The notes below the pieces were generated by a model. It was given only the letters and a program-made list of their open reading frames with translations. It was not told where the DNA came from and made no database searches. From the NCBI RefSeq assembly GCF_900163565.1, contig NZ_FUHU01000020.1, positions 124,001 through 188,000 on the forward strand: a stretch of 64,000 bases of DNA, written 5' to 3'. Position numbers and translations under genes: made by a program. Below are positions 17,935-28,438 of the stretch, piece by piece. Numbering within the stretch: the stretch's first letter is position 1; each line of letters opens with the position of its first letter. The stretch comes from Agrococcus casei LMG 22410. Lineage in GTDB: Bacteria; Actinomycetota; Actinomycetes; Actinomycetales; Microbacteriaceae.

Positions 17935-18333
17935 ATGACGATGACCGATCCGGTCGCCGACATGCTGACCCGTCTGCGGAACGCAAACACCGCATTCCAC
18001 GACAGCGTGTCACTGCCGTCAAGCAAACTGAAGACCAACATCGCCGAGATCCTCAAGCGCGAGGGGTTCATCGCCGACTGGAAGAACGAGGATGCACGCG
18101 TCGGTCAGACGCTCACCCTCGAGCTCCGTTACGGCTCGAACCGCGAGCGTTCGATCAGCGGCCTGAAGCGCGTCTCGAAGCCGGGCCTGCGTGTCTACGC
18201 ACGCTCGACTGAGATCCCCCAGGTTCTGGGCGGCCTCGGCGTTGCGCTTCTTTCCACCTCCTCAGGGCTCCTCACGGACCGCGAGGCCGAGCAGAAGGGC
18301 GTAGGCGGGGAAGTCCTCGCTTACGTGTGGTGA
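17935..18333 (+). CDS. rpsH: 30S ribosomal protein S8
   Basis: 132-residue protein that binds 16S helix 21 and, in Escherichia coli, represses the spc operon. [25 protein letters not shown] and the C-terminal [22 protein letters not shown] are characteristic. I chose ATG 17935 because a good AGGAG lies 8 bases upstream and the N-terminus then matches the family; an in-frame upstream start would add nine unrelated residues. Confidence 0.97.
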   Translation: MTMTDPVADMLTRLRNANTAFHDSVSLPSSKLKTNIAEILKREGFIADWKNEDARVGQTLTLELRYGSNRERSISGLKRVSKPGLRVYARSTEIPQVLGGLGVALLSTSSGLLTDREAEQKGVGGEVLAYVW

Positions 18334-18339
18334 TACAGA

Positions 18340-18876
18340 ATGTCGCGTATTGGACGTCTTCCCATCAGCATCCCGTCGGGTGTCGAAATCAAGGTCGAGG
18401 GTGACAGCGTCACCGTCAAGGGGCCCAAGGGTGAGCTGCAGCAGCGCATCGCGGCTCCGATCGAGGTCTCGGTCGAAGAGGGCCAGGTCCAGGTGACCCG
18501 TCCCGACGACGAGCGCGAGTCGCGTTCGCTCCACGGCCTGACCCGCACCCTCATCGCCAACGACATCGTCGGCGTCACCGAGGGCTACTCGAAGTCGCTT
18601 GAGGTTGTGGGCACGGGCTACCGTGTTCAGGCCAAGGGCACGGGCCTCGAGTTCGCACTCGGCTTCTCCCACCCCGTCTCCGTCGAAGCGCCCGAGGGCA
18701 TCAGCTTCGCGGTCGAGGGCAACAACAAGATCACCGTCAACGGCATCTCCAAGCAGGCTGTCGGCGAAGTGGCAGCGAACCTGAGGAAGCTCCGCAAGCC
18801 TGAGCCTTACAAGGGCAAGGGCGTTCGCTACGCAGGCGAGCAGATCCGCCGCAAGGCCGGAAAGGCTGGTAAGTAA
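18340..18876 (+). CDS. rplF: 50S ribosomal protein L6
   Basis: 178-residue two-domain protein at the base of the L7/L12 stalk. [34 protein letters not shown] sequence ([22 protein letters not shown]) and the C-terminal [26 protein letters not shown] are conserved. Its stop overlaps the rplR ATG by one base. Confidence 0.98.
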   Translation: MSRIGRLPISIPSGVEIKVEGDSVTVKGPKGELQQRIAAPIEVSVEEGQVQVTRPDDERESRSLHGLTRTLIANDIVGVTEGYSKSLEVVGTGYRVQAKGTGLEFALGFSHPVSVEAPEGISFAVEGNNKITVNGISKQAVGEVAANLRKLRKPEPYKGKGVRYAGEQIRRKAGKAGK

Positions 18877-19247
18877 TGGCACTCGGAACACGAGGCAAGA
18901 GCAAGTCCGCCGCTCGTGCACGTCGCCACGCGCGTCTGCGCAAGAAGATCGTCGGCAGCGAGACCACACCGCGTCTCATGGTGAGCCGTTCGGCCAAGCA
19001 CGTCTTCGTGCAGGTCATCGACGATTCGAAGGGCATGACCCTGGCGTCGGCATCGACCATGGAGGCAGACCTCCGTGCTCTCGACGGCGACAAGTCGGCA
19101 AAGGCAAAGCGCGTCGGCGAGATCGTCGGCGAACGCGCGAAGTCGGCCGGCATCGAGAAGGTAGTGTTCGACCGCGGCGGCAACCGCTTCGCAGGTCGTG
19201 TCGCTGCAGTCGCAGCAGGCGCACGAGAGGCAGGTCTGGAGCTGTGA
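18876..19247 (+). CDS. rplR: 50S ribosomal protein L18
   Basis: 123-residue 5S-rRNA-binding protein. Basic N-terminus ([21 protein letters not shown]), [22 protein letters not shown], and the end [26 protein letters not shown] are typical. It overlaps rplF by one base and rpsE by four (GTGA). Confidence 0.98.
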   Translation: MALGTRGKSKSAARARRHARLRKKIVGSETTPRLMVSRSAKHVFVQVIDDSKGMTLASASTMEADLRALDGDKSAKAKRVGEIVGERAKSAGIEKVVFDRGGNRFAGRVAAVAAGAREAGLEL

Positions 19248-19978
19248 GCGAAGAGACGAAGGAGACCCAGGTGACCGAGCAGGCATCGGCGGAGAACACC
19301 GCTGAGCAGGCGACGGCCGAGAACACCGCTGGGCAGAAGCAGTCCGACCACCGCGACGAGCCGCGCGAGCAGCGCCGTGGAAGCCGCGACCGCGGCACCC
19401 GCGGTGAGCGCGGACCCCGCGACCGCAACGACAGCCAGTTCCTCGAGCGTGTTGTGACAATCAACCGCGTCTCGAAGGTGGTCAAGGGCGGACGTCGCTT
19501 CAGCTTCACCGCACTCGTTGTCGTCGGAGACGGCGACGGAATGGTCGGTGTCGGCTACGGCAAGGCACGCGAGGTGCCCCTGGCAATTGCCAAGGGTGTC
19601 GAGGAGGCGAAGAAGAACTTCTTCCGCGTTCCCCGTGTCGCGAAGACCGTTCCCCACCCCGTTCAGGGCGAGGATGCAGCCGGCGTCGTGCTGCTGCGTC
19701 CGGCCGCTGCAGGTACCGGTGTCATCGCCGGTGGTCCTGTCCGCGCCGTGCTCGAGTGCGCAGGCATCCACGACGTGCTGAGCAAGTCGCTCGGCTCGTC
19801 GAACACCATCAACATCGTGCGTGCAACCGTCACGGCCCTCAAGATGCTCGAAGAGCCGCGCGCAGTCGCAGCTCGCCGTGGTCTGCCGGTCGACCGTGTC
19901 GTGCCCGAGCGTCTGCTCCGTGCAGAGGCCGAGAGCGTCAAGCACGATGCAGAGATCGCGAAGGCGGAAGCACAGTGA
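19244..19978 (+). CDS. rpsE: 30S ribosomal protein S5 with extended N-terminus
   Basis: S5 helps proofreading and mRNA unwinding at the entry channel. The canonical part starts at about residue 66 ([31 protein letters not shown]) and continues with [23 protein letters not shown]. The 244 residues exceed the usual 165-200. The extra N-terminal part has an acidic stretch with a near-repeat ([17 protein letters not shown]), then an Arg/Gly-rich stretch ([17 protein letters not shown]). A disordered N-terminal extension is common in actinobacterial S5. GTG start overlapping the rplR stop. Confidence 0.97.
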   Translation: MSEETKETQVTEQASAENTAEQATAENTAGQKQSDHRDEPREQRRGSRDRGTRGERGPRDRNDSQFLERVVTINRVSKVVKGGRRFSFTALVVVGDGDGMVGVGYGKAREVPLAIAKGVEEAKKNFFRVPRVAKTVPHPVQGEDAAGVVLLRPAAAGTGVIAGGPVRAVLECAGIHDVLSKSLGSSNTINIVRATVTALKMLEEPRAVAARRGLPVDRVVPERLLRAEAESVKHDAEIAKAEAQ

Positions 19979-20157
19979 GCATGCTCAAGGTGACCCAGAT
20001 CAAGTCGGCTATCTCAGAGAAGCCGAATCAGCGTGAGACGCTCCGATCGCTTGGACTCAAGCGCATCAGCCAGAGCGTCCTTCGCGAGGACAACGCACAG
20101 AACCGCGGCTACGTGAACACTGTTCGTCACCTCGTGAAAGTCGAGGAGGTCAAGTAA
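19975..20157 (+). CDS. rpmD: 50S ribosomal protein L30
   Basis: About 60 residues: [30 protein letters not shown] and [22 protein letters not shown] are unmistakable. The start is either GTG 19975, coupled to the rpsE stop as GTGA like its neighbours, or ATG 19981 two codons later; I prefer GTG because the operon uses this overlap repeatedly. Its stop overlaps the rplO ATG by one base. Confidence 0.96.
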   Translation: MSMLKVTQIKSAISEKPNQRETLRSLGLKRISQSVLREDNAQNRGYVNTVRHLVKVEEVK

Positions 20158-20615
20158 TGGCTGAGAACAACGAAGAGCTCGCACCTCTCAAGGTGCACCA
20201 CCTTCGTCCGGCTCCGGGTGCCAAGAAGGCAAAGACCCGCGTCGGCCGTGGTGAAGGCTCGAAGGGCAAGACCGCAGGACGCGGTACCAAGGGCACGAAG
20301 GCTCGTTACCAGGTGCGCCCCGGCTTCGAGGGCGGGCAGCTCAACAGCGTCATGCGCGCTCCCAAGCTGCGCGGATTCAAGAACCCGTTCCGCACCGAGT
20401 ACCAGGTCGTCAACGTGGCCCAGCTCGAGCAGCTGTTCCCGCAGGGCGGCGACGTCACAGTCGCTGCACTGGTCGAGAAGGGCCTCGTTCGCAAGAACGA
20501 GCTCGTCAAGGTTCTCGGCAACGGCGAGCTGACGGTTAGTCTGAATGTCGAGGTCGACAAGGTGTCGGCTTCAGCAGAGCAGAAGATCGTCGCGGCCGGC
20601 GGCTCCATCAAGTAA
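20157..20615 (+). CDS. rplO: 50S ribosomal protein L15
   Basis: 152-residue late-assembly protein. [36 protein letters not shown] is the Gly/Arg-rich N-terminal hallmark and [24 protein letters not shown] the end. Overlaps rpmD by one base. A strong hairpin follows before secY. Confidence 0.98.
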   Translation: MAENNEELAPLKVHHLRPAPGAKKAKTRVGRGEGSKGKTAGRGTKGTKARYQVRPGFEGGQLNSVMRAPKLRGFKNPFRTEYQVVNVAQLEQLFPQGGDVTVAALVEKGLVRKNELVKVLGNGELTVSLNVEVDKVSASAEQKIVAAGGSIK

Positions 20616-20622
20616 TTCAGGA

Positions 20623-20646
20623 GGGGTGGCCCGCGAGGGTCACCCC
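20623..20646 (+). terminator. Attenuator-like hairpin between rplO and secY
   Basis: GGGGTGGCCC-GCGA-GGGTCACCCC: 10-bp stem with one G-T wobble and a GCGA loop, followed by CTTCTGCTGT, not a pure T run. It would reduce but probably not abolish read-through from the ribosomal genes into secY-adk-map. Confidence 0.6.
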
Positions 20647-20671
20647 CTTCTGCTGTACGGAGGCAATGTAA

Positions 20672-22012
20672 GTGTTCAGCGCAATCGCACGAGTCTTCAA
20701 GACGCGTGATCTTCGACGCAAGATCCTCTTCACCCTGTTCGTTGTCGCGATCTACCGCGTCGGTGCATTCCTGCCCGCGCCGTTCATCGACTACCAGAAC
20801 GTGCAGGCGTGTCTTGCTGCCAGTGCGACGACTGGCGGGCTCTACCAGCTCGTCAACATGTTCTCGGGGGGCGCACTGCTGCAGCTGTCCGTGTTCGCGC
20901 TGGGAATCATGCCCTACATCACGGCGTCGATCATCGTGCAGCTGCTGCGCGTGGTCATTCCCCGCTTTGAGACCCTCTACAAGGAGGGCCAGCAGGGCCA
21001 GGCCAAGCTCACGCAGTACACGCGCTACATCACGATCTTCCTCGGTGCGCTGCAGGCCACCACGCTGATCACGATCGCCCGCACCGGTCAGCTGTTCCAG
21101 GCGAACGGCGGCGGCGCTCCCGCTGTCGGCGCCTGCCAGGACCTCCTGACCAACGACTCGTGGTGGGCGATCACACTGATGATCATCGCCATGACCGCCG
21201 GCACCGGCCTCATCATGTGGATGGGCGAGCTCATCACCGAGCGCGGCATCGGCAACGGCATGTCCATGCTGATTTTCACCTCGATCGCCGCATCGTTCCC
21301 GCAGGCACTCGGCCAGATCATCCAGACCCAGGGCATGATGGTCTTCATCCTCGTCCTCGGCGTCGGCATCCTGATCATGGGCGCGGTCGTCTTCGTCGAG
21401 CAGTCCCAGCGTCGCATTCCGGTGCAGTACGCAAAACGGATGGTCGGCAGGCGCATGTACGGCGGCTCCAGCACGTACATTCCCATCAAGGTCAACATGG
21501 CGGGTGTGATCCCAGTGATCTTCGCGTCGTCGATGCTCTACCTGCCGCTGCTGGTCGCACAGTTCAGCCAGCCTGCTCCGGGCGAGACGCCCGCTGTGTG
21601 GGTGCAGTGGATCAACGACAACCTCGTGTCGGGCGACAGCCCGTTCTACATGGCGATCTTCTTCCTCCTGATCATCGGCTTCACGTACTTCTACGTGGCC
21701 ATCACATTCAACCCCGACGACGTGGCAGAGAACATGCGCAAGTACGGCGGCTTCATCCCGGGCATCCGCGCCGGTCGACCGACTGCCGAGTACCTCGACT
21801 TCGTGCTCACCCGCGTCACCCTGCCAGGCTCGCTGTACCTCGGTGTGCTGGCACTGATCCCGCTCATCGCGCTGTCGACGATCGGTGCAAACCAGAACTT
21901 CCCGTTCGGTGGCGCCTCGATCCTCATCGTGGTCGGTGTCGGTCTTGAGACCATTCGCCAGATCGATGCACAGCTGCAGCAGCGCCACTACGAAGGACTG
22001 ATTCGCCCGTGA
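20672..22012 (+). CDS. secY: Protein translocase channel subunit SecY
   Basis: Central pore of the Sec translocon, 446 residues with ten hydrophobic segments. [39 protein letters not shown] is the typical start, [15 protein letters not shown] forms TM2, and the cytoplasmic loop [20 protein letters not shown] is conserved. The GTG start at 20672 has CGGAGG upstream. It overlaps adk by four bases. Sequence between rplO and secY forms a hairpin, so expression may be partly uncoupled from the ribosomal genes. Confidence 0.98.
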   Translation: MFSAIARVFKTRDLRRKILFTLFVVAIYRVGAFLPAPFIDYQNVQACLAASATTGGLYQLVNMFSGGALLQLSVFALGIMPYITASIIVQLLRVVIPRFETLYKEGQQGQAKLTQYTRYITIFLGALQATTLITIARTGQLFQANGGGAPAVGACQDLLTNDSWWAITLMIIAMTAGTGLIMWMGELITERGIGNGMSMLIFTSIAASFPQALGQIIQTQGMMVFILVLGVGILIMGAVVFVEQSQRRIPVQYAKRMVGRRMYGGSSTYIPIKVNMAGVIPVIFASSMLYLPLLVAQFSQPAPGETPAVWVQWINDNLVSGDSPFYMAIFFLLIIGFTYFYVAITFNPDDVAENMRKYGGFIPGIRAGRPTAEYLDFVLTRVTLPGSLYLGVLALIPLIALSTIGANQNFPFGGASILIVVGVGLETIRQIDAQLQQRHYEGLIRP

Positions 22013-22587
22013 CCAACCTGCTGATCGTCGGCCCTCCCGGAGCCGGCAAAGGAACCCAGGCTGTGCGCATCGCTGAGCGATACGGCATCCCCGCGATCTC
22101 GACCGGAGACATCTTCCGGGCGAACATCAAGGACCAGACGACTCTGGGCAAGAAGGTCTCCGAAATCCTCGACCGCGGCGAGCTGGTTCCCGACTCGCTC
22201 ACGAACGACCTCATCGCCGACCGTCTGCACCAGGAAGACGCACGCGAGGGCTACCTCCTGGACGGCTACCCCCGCACGACCGGTCAGGTCGAGTTCCTCG
22301 ACGGCGTCAACACCGAGCGCGGTCAGCAGATCGACGCAGTGGTGCGCCTGGTCGCCGACAAAGAAGAAGTCGTCCGCCGCCTGCGCAAGCGCGCAGAAGA
22401 GCAGGGACGCAGCGACGACAACGCCGAGACCATCCGTCACCGTCTGGATGTCTACGAGCGTGAGACCGCTCCGCTCATCGAGCTCTTCGCTTCGCGCGGC
22501 CTGATCGTCGAGGTCGACGGCCTCGGCGAGATCGACGAGGTCACCGAGCGCGTGCTCACGGCCCTTGCGGAGCGTGGCCTGAAGTGA
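22009..22587 (+). CDS. adk: Adenylate kinase
   Basis: Interconverts ATP, ADP and AMP. 192 residues, the short type without a zinc [18 protein letters not shown] is the P-loop, followed by [11 protein letters not shown] and [15 protein letters not shown] for AMP binding, and [23 protein letters not shown] as the short LID region. GTG start overlapping the secY stop; stop overlapping the map start (both GTGA). Confidence 0.97.
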   Translation: MTNLLIVGPPGAGKGTQAVRIAERYGIPAISTGDIFRANIKDQTTLGKKVSEILDRGELVPDSLTNDLIADRLHQEDAREGYLLDGYPRTTGQVEFLDGVNTERGQQIDAVVRLVADKEEVVRRLRKRAEEQGRSDDNAETIRHRLDVYERETAPLIELFASRGLIVEVDGLGEIDEVTERVLTALAERGLK

Positions 22588-23423
22588 GGCGCTTCTCGCG
22601 CGGCATGTACAAGTCGAAGACGCAGCTGGCCGCAATGCGCGAGCCCGGCCGCATCACGGCTCTGGCGCTGCAGGCCGCACGCGAGGCGATCAAGCCCGGC
22701 GTGACGACACTCGAGATCGACGCGATCGCCGAGGCTGTCATCCGCGACCACGGTGCAATCCCGAACTTCCAGCTCGAGCCCGGCTACGAGCACACGATCT
22801 GCGCGAACGTCAACGACGTGCTGGTGCACGGCATCCCCAACGACACGCCTCTGCAGCCCGGCGACCTCGTCACGATCGACTGCGGCGCCAAGTTCGAGGG
22901 GTACAACGGCGACGCCGCATTCTCGATGGTCGTGCCCGGTGGCAGCGGCCCCGTCGTCGAGGCCCGCGAGGCGCTCTCGGCCGCGACGCGGCATGCGATG
23001 CTCTCGGGCGTGGCCAAAGTCGCCTCAGCTCGTCTCCTCGGCGAAGTGAGCGGGGCGATCGAAGACGCGATCCTCGACAGCACTCCGTACAGCATCGACG
23101 AAGACTACGTGGGGCACGGCATCGGCAAATCGATGCACGAGTCGCCCTACGTGTTCAATCACCGTACGAACGACCCGGGACCCGCTGTGCAGCGGGGCCT
23201 GTGCATCTGCATCGAGCCGATCATCCACGCATCTCGCGAAGCGATCTCGACTGTCGACGCCGACGGCTGGACCGTGCGCAATGCCGACGGCGCTGACACC
23301 TGCCAGTGGGAGCACGCGGTTGCTGTGCACGATGGCGGCATTTGGGTGCTGACGGCACTCGACGGAGGAGCGGAGGAGCTTGCTCCGTACGGGGTTGTGC
23401 CCGTGCCGATTCCCACGCCGTAA
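22584..23423 (+). CDS. map: Methionine aminopeptidase type I
   Basis: Removes the initiator methionine from nascent proteins. 279 residues with the five metal ligands in context: [18 protein letters not shown] (two Asp), [14 protein letters not shown] (His), CICIEPII (Glu) and the late [12 protein letters not shown] (Glu). The GTG start at 22584 is coupled to adk; ATG 22605 ([11 protein letters not shown]) would give the shorter, more usual N-terminus. In related bacteria map is normally followed by infA; here a mannitol PTS set intervenes. Confidence 0.96.
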   Translation: MRRFSRGMYKSKTQLAAMREPGRITALALQAAREAIKPGVTTLEIDAIAEAVIRDHGAIPNFQLEPGYEHTICANVNDVLVHGIPNDTPLQPGDLVTIDCGAKFEGYNGDAAFSMVVPGGSGPVVEAREALSAATRHAMLSGVAKVASARLLGEVSGAIEDAILDSTPYSIDEDYVGHGIGKSMHESPYVFNHRTNDPGPAVQRGLCICIEPIIHASREAISTVDADGWTVRNADGADTCQWEHAVAVHDGGIWVLTALDGGAEELAPYGVVPVPIPTP

Positions 23424-23475
23424 CGATCCGGCGAGGTGATAGTTTCGACACAACATCACCTGCAAGGAGAATCTC

Positions 23476-23730
23476 ATGGCAGAGCGCACCGTCACCGTAG
23501 CTTCCGCGCACGGACTTCACGCACGTCCGGCTTCCCTGTTCGCCCAGGCTGCTGCAAAGGCGTCGGTCCCTGTGACCGTGGCCAAAGGCGACAAAGAGGT
23601 CAATGCGGCAAGCATCCTCTCCGTCATCTCGCTCGGTGTCTCGCAGGGCGATGAGGTCGTGCTGAAAAGCGAAGACGACGCGGTGGTCGACGAGCTCGCA
23701 GCGCTGCTCGAGACAGATCACGACGCATAG
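23476..23730 (+). CDS. ptsH: PTS phosphocarrier protein HPr
   Basis: 84-residue cytoplasmic phosphocarrier between enzyme I and sugar-specific enzymes II. The active-site motif is AHGLHARPAS with His15, and NAASILSV carries Ser46, the site used by HPr kinase in Firmicutes; I do not claim it is regulated here. RBS AAGGAG precedes the ATG. It is 11 bases before mtlA, so it likely serves the mannitol system, although HPr usually serves all PTS sugars. No ptsI is in the window. Confidence 0.96.
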   Translation: MAERTVTVASAHGLHARPASLFAQAAAKASVPVTVAKGDKEVNAASILSVISLGVSQGDEVVLKSEDDAVVDELAALLETDHDA

Positions 23731-23741
23731 GCGTGTGAACC

Positions 23742-25769
23742 ATGAGTGACACCGTCGTCAAGGAGAGGGCCTCCGTTCGTACGGCCGTTCAGAAGCTCGG
23801 CACGTTCCTCTCTGGAATGGTCATGCCGAACATCCCCGCGCTGATCGCGTGGGGCATCGTCACCGCCCTGTTCATCGAAGTGGGGCCCTTCCCGAATGAG
23901 GCAATCGCGTCGCTCGTCGATCCGGCGATCCACTACCTGCTTCCGCTGCTCATCGCCTATACGGGCGGCAAGATGGTCTACGACGTGCGCGGCGGTGTTG
24001 TCGGCTCGTTCGCGACGCTCGGTGTCATCGGAGGTTCTGACTGGCTGATCGACCAGTTCAATGCCAACGCTGCCGAAGGCGAAGGCGGCCTCGGCAAGGT
24101 GCACATGTTCATCGGTGCGATGATCATGGCGCCGCTCGCCGCATGGCTCATGAAGCAGCTTGACAAGCTCTGGGAGGGCAAGGTCAAGGCCGGCTTCGAG
24201 ATGCTGGTCAACATGTTCAGCGCGGGCATCTTCGCCTTCATCATGGCGCTGGGCGGCTTCTTCCTGCTGGCTCCCGTCGTCAACAAGATCATGGAATGGC
24301 TCGGCGCCGGTGTCGGCTGGCTGATCGAGACGGGCGTGCTCCCCGCGGTCTCGTTGCTCATCGAGCCCGCCAAGGTGTTCTTCCTCAACAACGCCATCAA
24401 CCACGGAGTGCTGACTCCACTCGGCTCAACCGAAGCGGCGGTCGACGGCAAGTCGATCCTGTTCCTCCTCGAAGCCAACCCGGGTCCGGGCGTCGGCGTG
24501 CTGCTGGCGTTCACGTTCTTCGGCGTCGGCGCAGCTCGCGCAACCGCTCCCGGTGCTGCCATCATCCAGTTCTTCGGCGGCATCCACGAGGTCTACTTCC
24601 CGTACGTGCTCATGAAGCCGACCCTGCTGCTCGCAGTCATCGGCGGCGGCGCATCGGGCGTCGCAACCAACATGCTGCTCGGCACCGGCCTCGGCGGCCC
24701 CGCGGCTCCGGGCAGCATCATCGCGATCGGCGCGCAGGCGATCGGCCCGGGCGTCATGAACTTCGTCGGAGTGATGGCGTCGGTCGTCGTCGCAGCGGCG
24801 GTGTCGTTCATCATCGCGGCCGTCATCCTCCGGGCATCGCGCAAGGGCGACCTCGCGGCCGAGGCAGCCGGTCAGGACTCCCTCGGAGCCGCCGTTGCCA
24901 AGACGCAGGCGAACAAGGGCAAGGAATCGTCGTTCCTCTCGGGCCTCTCGACAGCGGTCATGACCGAGCCGATCACGCGCATCGTCTTCGCATGCGACGC
25001 GGGCATGGGCTCGAGCGCCATGGGCGCGTCGGTGCTCCGCAAGAAGGTGCACGGAGCAGGCTTCACAGACGTCACGGTCACGAACCTCGCGATCGCGAAC
25101 CTCGATGACACCCCGCAGGTCGTCATCACGCAAGAGGAGCTCACACCACGCGCCAAGCAGCAGAACTCCTCTGCCGTGCACGTGTCGGTCGACAACTTCA
25201 TGAAGAGTCCGCGCTACGACGAAGTCGTCGAGCTCGTGCGGCAGAGTCGCGAAGAGGGCGATGCGGCAGGCGGCGAGCTGGCAGAATCGGATGCGCCGGT
25301 GGTGGCTGCGGCGGCAGCTCCTGCGGCAGCGGGGCCGGGCGATGTCCTCACCCCCGACCGCGTCACGACCGCACCTGCTGCGCGCGACCGCGACGAAGCC
25401 ATCCGCGAGGCTGCCGGGCGACTCGTCGCCGCTGGTGCCGTCACCGGCGCCTACGAGCAGGCGATGTTCGACCGCGAGGCCGAGGTCTCGACGTTCATGG
25501 GCAACGGGCTCGCTATTCCGCACGGCACGAACGCGGCGAAAGAGACCGTGCTGGGCTCAGCGCTCACGGTCGCGCGCTACCCCGAGCCGATCGACTGGGA
25601 CGGCAACGAAGTGCGCTTCGTGATCGGCATCGCAGGCAAAGACGGCGGGCACCTCGAGATCCTCGCGAAGATCGCGACGATCTTCGCTGACGAGGCGCAG
25701 GTCGAGAGGCTGCTGGCGGCCGAAGGCGATGACGAGCTCTATGCGATGCTCAGCGAGGTGAATGACTGA
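23742..25769 (+). CDS. mtlA: PTS mannitol transporter, fused enzyme IICBA
   Basis: Imports and phosphorylates mannitol. 675 residues in the order IIC (about 1-370, membrane segments, [26 protein letters not shown]), IIB (about 410-510, [17 protein letters not shown] with phospho-accepting Cys418), Ala/Pro linker, and IIA (about 545-675, [13 protein letters not shown] with phospho-accepting His594). Phosphate flows from HPr His15 to His594 to Cys418 to the sugar. Its stop overlaps the mtlD start (TGATG). The fused form is complete with no sign of decay. Confidence 0.96.
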   Translation: MSDTVVKERASVRTAVQKLGTFLSGMVMPNIPALIAWGIVTALFIEVGPFPNEAIASLVDPAIHYLLPLLIAYTGGKMVYDVRGGVVGSFATLGVIGGSDWLIDQFNANAAEGEGGLGKVHMFIGAMIMAPLAAWLMKQLDKLWEGKVKAGFEMLVNMFSAGIFAFIMALGGFFLLAPVVNKIMEWLGAGVGWLIETGVLPAVSLLIEPAKVFFLNNAINHGVLTPLGSTEAAVDGKSILFLLEANPGPGVGVLLAFTFFGVGAARATAPGAAIIQFFGGIHEVYFPYVLMKPTLLLAVIGGGASGVATNMLLGTGLGGPAAPGSIIAIGAQAIGPGVMNFVGVMASVVVAAAVSFIIAAVILRASRKGDLAAEAAGQDSLGAAVAKTQANKGKESSFLSGLSTAVMTEPITRIVFACDAGMGSSAMGASVLRKKVHGAGFTDVTVTNLAIANLDDTPQVVITQEELTPRAKQQNSSAVHVSVDNFMKSPRYDEVVELVRQSREEGDAAGGELAESDAPVVAAAAAPAAAGPGDVLTPDRVTTAPAARDRDEAIREAAGRLVAAGAVTGAYEQAMFDREAEVSTFMGNGLAIPHGTNAAKETVLGSALTVARYPEPIDWDGNEVRFVIGIAGKDGGHLEILAKIATIFADEAQVERLLAAEGDDELYAMLSEVND

Positions 25770-26890
25770 TGCGAGCCGTGCACTTCGGTGCTGGCAACAT
25801 CGGTCGAGGCTTCGTCGGCGTCATCCTGCACAGGGCCGGCTATCACGTGACCTTCGTCGATGTGAATGCCGAGCTGATTGACGCAATCAACGCGCACGAC
25901 AGCTACGTGGTTCACGAGGTGGGCGACCACGGCGACGACATCACGGTCACCGGCTTCGACGCGATCAATTCGCAGGCCGACCCCGAGGCGGCGGTTCGCG
26001 CTGTCGCCGAGGCCGACATCGTCACGTGCGCCGTGGGGCCGAACGTCATGAAGTTCATCGCCCCTGTGATCAGGAAGGGGCTCGAGGCTCGAGCACCCGA
26101 GGCCGCGCGGCTGACCGTGATGGCCGTCGAGAACGCGATCGGCGCGACCGACCAGCTGCGGGAGCACGTGGTCGAGGGCGCACCGGGCGTCGCTGACCGG
26201 GCGGTGTTCGCGAACACCGCGGTCGACCGCATCGTGCCCGGGCAGGATCCTTCGGGCATCGACGTCACCGTCGAGGACTTCTTCGAGTGGGCGATCGACC
26301 GCACTCCGTTTGCGGGTGATGAGCCGCGCATCCCGGATGCACACTACGTCGACGACCTGCAGCCGTACATCGAGCGCAAGCTCTTCACGGTCAACACCGG
26401 GCACGCGACAACGGCGTACTTCGGGTACCGCGCCGGCATCGAGACGATTGCCGAGGCGCTCGAGAGGCCCGAGATCCTGGCCGCTGTCGAGGCGGCGCTC
26501 CAAGAGACCTCGAAGCTCATCGTCGACCGCTTCGGATTCGATCCGGACGAGCATGCCCAGTATGCGGCACGGGCAATCCAGCGCTTCAGAAACCCGGCGC
26601 TGCCCGACACCTGCGTGCGCATCGGCAGGCAGCCGCTCCGCAAGCTGGGGCGCGAAGACCGGTTCGTGAGGCCCGCCGCCGAGCTGGCAGAGCGCGGAGC
26701 CGAGACGGATGCGCTGGTCGCCGCATACGGCGCAGCACTCGCGTTCGACGCGTCCGACGATGAGCAGGCGGCAGAGCTTCAGCAGCTGCTGCGAGACCTG
26801 TCGCCGGCGGAGTTCGTGACGCAGGTCAGCGGAATCGAGCAGGGGCACCCGCTGTTCGACACGCTGACTGCCGCAGTCGCGACGCGCTGA
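25769..26890 (+). CDS. mtlD: Mannitol-1-phosphate 5-dehydrogenase
   Basis: Oxidises mannitol 1-phosphate to fructose 6-phosphate with NAD+. 373 residues; the Rossmann motif is [17 protein letters not shown], followed by VTFVDVN, then [14 protein letters not shown] [13 protein letters not shown], and the catalytic region [19 protein letters not shown] with its conserved Lys, Asn and His. Coupled to mtlA by a one-base overlap. The three genes form a self-contained mannitol catabolic unit inside the ribosomal region. No mtlR regulator is visible. Confidence 0.96.
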   Translation: MRAVHFGAGNIGRGFVGVILHRAGYHVTFVDVNAELIDAINAHDSYVVHEVGDHGDDITVTGFDAINSQADPEAAVRAVAEADIVTCAVGPNVMKFIAPVIRKGLEARAPEAARLTVMAVENAIGATDQLREHVVEGAPGVADRAVFANTAVDRIVPGQDPSGIDVTVEDFFEWAIDRTPFAGDEPRIPDAHYVDDLQPYIERKLFTVNTGHATTAYFGYRAGIETIAEALERPEILAAVEAALQETSKLIVDRFGFDPDEHAQYAARAIQRFRNPALPDTCVRIGRQPLRKLGREDRFVRPAAELAERGAETDALVAAYGAALAFDASDDEQAAELQQLLRDLSPAEFVTQVSGIEQGHPLFDTLTAAVATR

Positions 26891-26894
26891 GGGC

Positions 26895-26924
26895 TTGCGC
26901 GCCCCATGCGGAGCGCTCTATAGT
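26895..26924 (+). promoter_or_regulatory. Candidate promoter of infA
   Basis: TTGCGC, 18-base spacer, TATAGT directly after the mtlD stop, leaving a leader of about 70 bases before infA. It would restart transcription of the ribosomal genes after the mannitol insertion. Confidence 0.6.
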
Positions 26925-27000
26925 AGACCCTTGGTGTCATGCGTCTTTTGACGTGTGCACTCGCAAGACCGGTATCCACTTCTAGCAATTGAACGAGGCA

Positions 27001-27222
27001 ATGGCCAAAAAAGACGGCGTCATCGAGATCGAAGGCTCGGTGGTCGAAGCTCTTCCGAACGCAATGTTCCGCGTAGAGCTGACCAACGGGCACATCGTGC
27101 TTGCTCACATCTCTGGCAAAATGCGCCAGAACTACATCCGCATTCTTCCTGAGGACCGGGTGATCGTTGAGATGAGCCCCTACGACCTCAGCCGCGGCCG
27201 CATCGTCTACCGCTACAAGTAG
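27001..27222 (+). CDS. infA: Translation initiation factor IF-1
   Basis: 73-residue OB-fold factor that blocks the A site during initiation. [56 protein letters not shown] sequence (here LPEDRV) is nearly invariant. ATG 27001 is chosen over an in-frame start four codons earlier because it yields the universal N-terminus. Confidence 0.98.
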   Translation: MAKKDGVIEIEGSVVEALPNAMFRVELTNGHIVLAHISGKMRQNYIRILPEDRVIVEMSPYDLSRGRIVYRYK

Positions 27223-27287
27223 ACAGCTGAGAAGGAACGGCACGCGCAATCGCGCGCGCACGAGGCCAGCGAGAAAGCGAAAACAAC

Positions 27288-27401
27288 ATGAAGGTTCACC
27301 CCAGCGTCAAGAAGATCTGCGACAAGTGCAAAGTCATTCGTCGTCACGGTCGCGTCATGGTGATCTGCGACAACCCCCGCCACAAGCAGCGTCAGGGTTA
27401 G
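27288..27401 (+). CDS. rpmJ: 50S ribosomal protein L36
   Basis: 37-residue protein, the smallest ribosomal protein. [21 protein letters not shown] then [15 protein letters not shown] keep the zinc ligands Cys11, Cys14, Cys27 and His32, so this is the zinc-binding (C+) form. The gene ends with TAG at 27401. It lies 65 bases after infA. Confidence 0.97.
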   Translation: MKVHPSVKKICDKCKVIRRHGRVMVICDNPRHKQRQG

Positions 27402-27444
27402 TCAACATCTCTGCCGGTGACGGTAGGCACAACTGAATACACCC

Positions 27445-27503
27445 GCAGCGGTAAGAGCCCGAAAGGGCGACACCTTGGGGAGAGGCCCAGGCACCTCCGC
27501 TGC
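27445..27503 (+). other. Possible structured leader of rpsM
   Basis: In the 137-base gap before rpsM, GCAGCGG (27445) can pair with CCGCTGC (27497), enclosing a GCCC-GAAA-GGGC hairpin (27457-27468). This could be a regulatory leader for the alpha operon; the fold is read by eye only. Confidence 0.35.
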
Positions 27504-27538
27504 TCCACACCTCTCATCACTCCAGAAGGAGAACCACC

Positions 27539-27919
27539 ATGGCACGTATTGCTGGTGTAGACATCCCGCGCGAGAAGCGCTCGGAGATTGCACTGACGTA
27601 CATCTACGGTGTCGGCCGCACTCGCGCTCTCAAGGCGCTCGAGTCGACAGGCATCGACGGAAACATCCGCGTGAAGGATCTGACCGACGACCAGCTCGTC
27701 GCCCTTCGCGACTACCTCGAGAGCGGCGACTTCAAGGTTGAAGGTGACCTTCGTCGTGAGGTCTCCGCAGACATCCGCCGCAAGGTCGAGATCGGCTCGT
27801 ACCAGGGCGTCCGCCACCGTCGCGGCATGCCCGTCCACGGTCAGCGCACGAAGACCAACGCTCGCACCCGCAAGGGCCCGAAGCGCACGGTTGCCGGTAA
27901 GAAGAAGGCCGGCCGCTAG
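27539..27919 (+). CDS. rpsM: 30S ribosomal protein S13
   Basis: 126-residue head protein that contacts the P-site tRNA and L5. [30 protein letters not shown] and the C-terminal [35 protein letters not shown] are canonical. RBS AGAAGGAG. First gene of the alpha-operon segment; followed by rpsK after 19 bases. Confidence 0.98.
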   Translation: MARIAGVDIPREKRSEIALTYIYGVGRTRALKALESTGIDGNIRVKDLTDDQLVALRDYLESGDFKVEGDLRREVSADIRRKVEIGSYQGVRHRRGMPVHGQRTKTNARTRKGPKRTVAGKKKAGR

Positions 27920-27938
27920 GCCGTAGGGGAGGAATACC

Positions 27939-28337
27939 ATGGCTGCACCTAAGACTGCCGCGCGCAAGCCGCGCCGCAAGGACAAGAAGAACATCTCGGT
28001 CGGACAGGCTCACATCAAGTCGACGTTCAACAACACCATCGTGTCGATCACCGACACCACCGGTGCTGTTCTGACGCAGGCTTCGGGCGGTGCCGTCGGC
28101 ATGAAGGGCTCGCGCAAGTCGACCCCGTACGCCGCACAGCTCGCTGCTGAGTCGGCTGCTCGTCAGGCCCAGGACCACGGCATGAAGAAGGTTGACGTCT
28201 TCGTGAAGGGCGCAGGATCGGGTCGCGAGACCGCGATCCGCTCGCTCCAGGCCACCGGCCTCGAGATCGGCGCAATCCACGACGTCACGCCTCAGGCCCA
28301 CAACGGCGTTCGCCCGCCGAAGCCGCGCCGCAACTAG
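27939..28337 (+). CDS. rpsK: 30S ribosomal protein S11
   Basis: 132-residue platform protein near the E-site codon. Basic N-terminus ([35 protein letters not shown]) and the end [17 protein letters not shown] are diagnostic. In many actinobacteria rpsD follows; here rpoA comes next, so S4 must be encoded elsewhere. Confidence 0.98.
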   Translation: MAAPKTAARKPRRKDKKNISVGQAHIKSTFNNTIVSITDTTGAVLTQASGGAVGMKGSRKSTPYAAQLAAESAARQAQDHGMKKVDVFVKGAGSGRETAIRSLQATGLEIGAIHDVTPQAHNGVRPPKPRRN

Positions 28338-28347
28338 CACGGACTCT

Positions 28348-28419
28348 GCGTGCGGGGGAGTGATCCTCCGCACGCGCCCAGCAATCCACGTATCCACGCG
28401 AGTCATATAGCGGACTCGC
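28348..28419 (+). other. Two hairpins in the rpsK-rpoA gap
   Basis: GCGTGCGG / CCGCACGC with a 12-base loop (28348-28375), then GCGAGTC-ATATAGCG-GACTCGC (28398-28419), the latter ending 19 bases before rpoA. There is no T tract after either. They may be processing sites or remnants of a control element at the place where rpsD is often found. Confidence 0.45.
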
Positions 28420-28438
28420 AATCGAAAGGACACATCAC

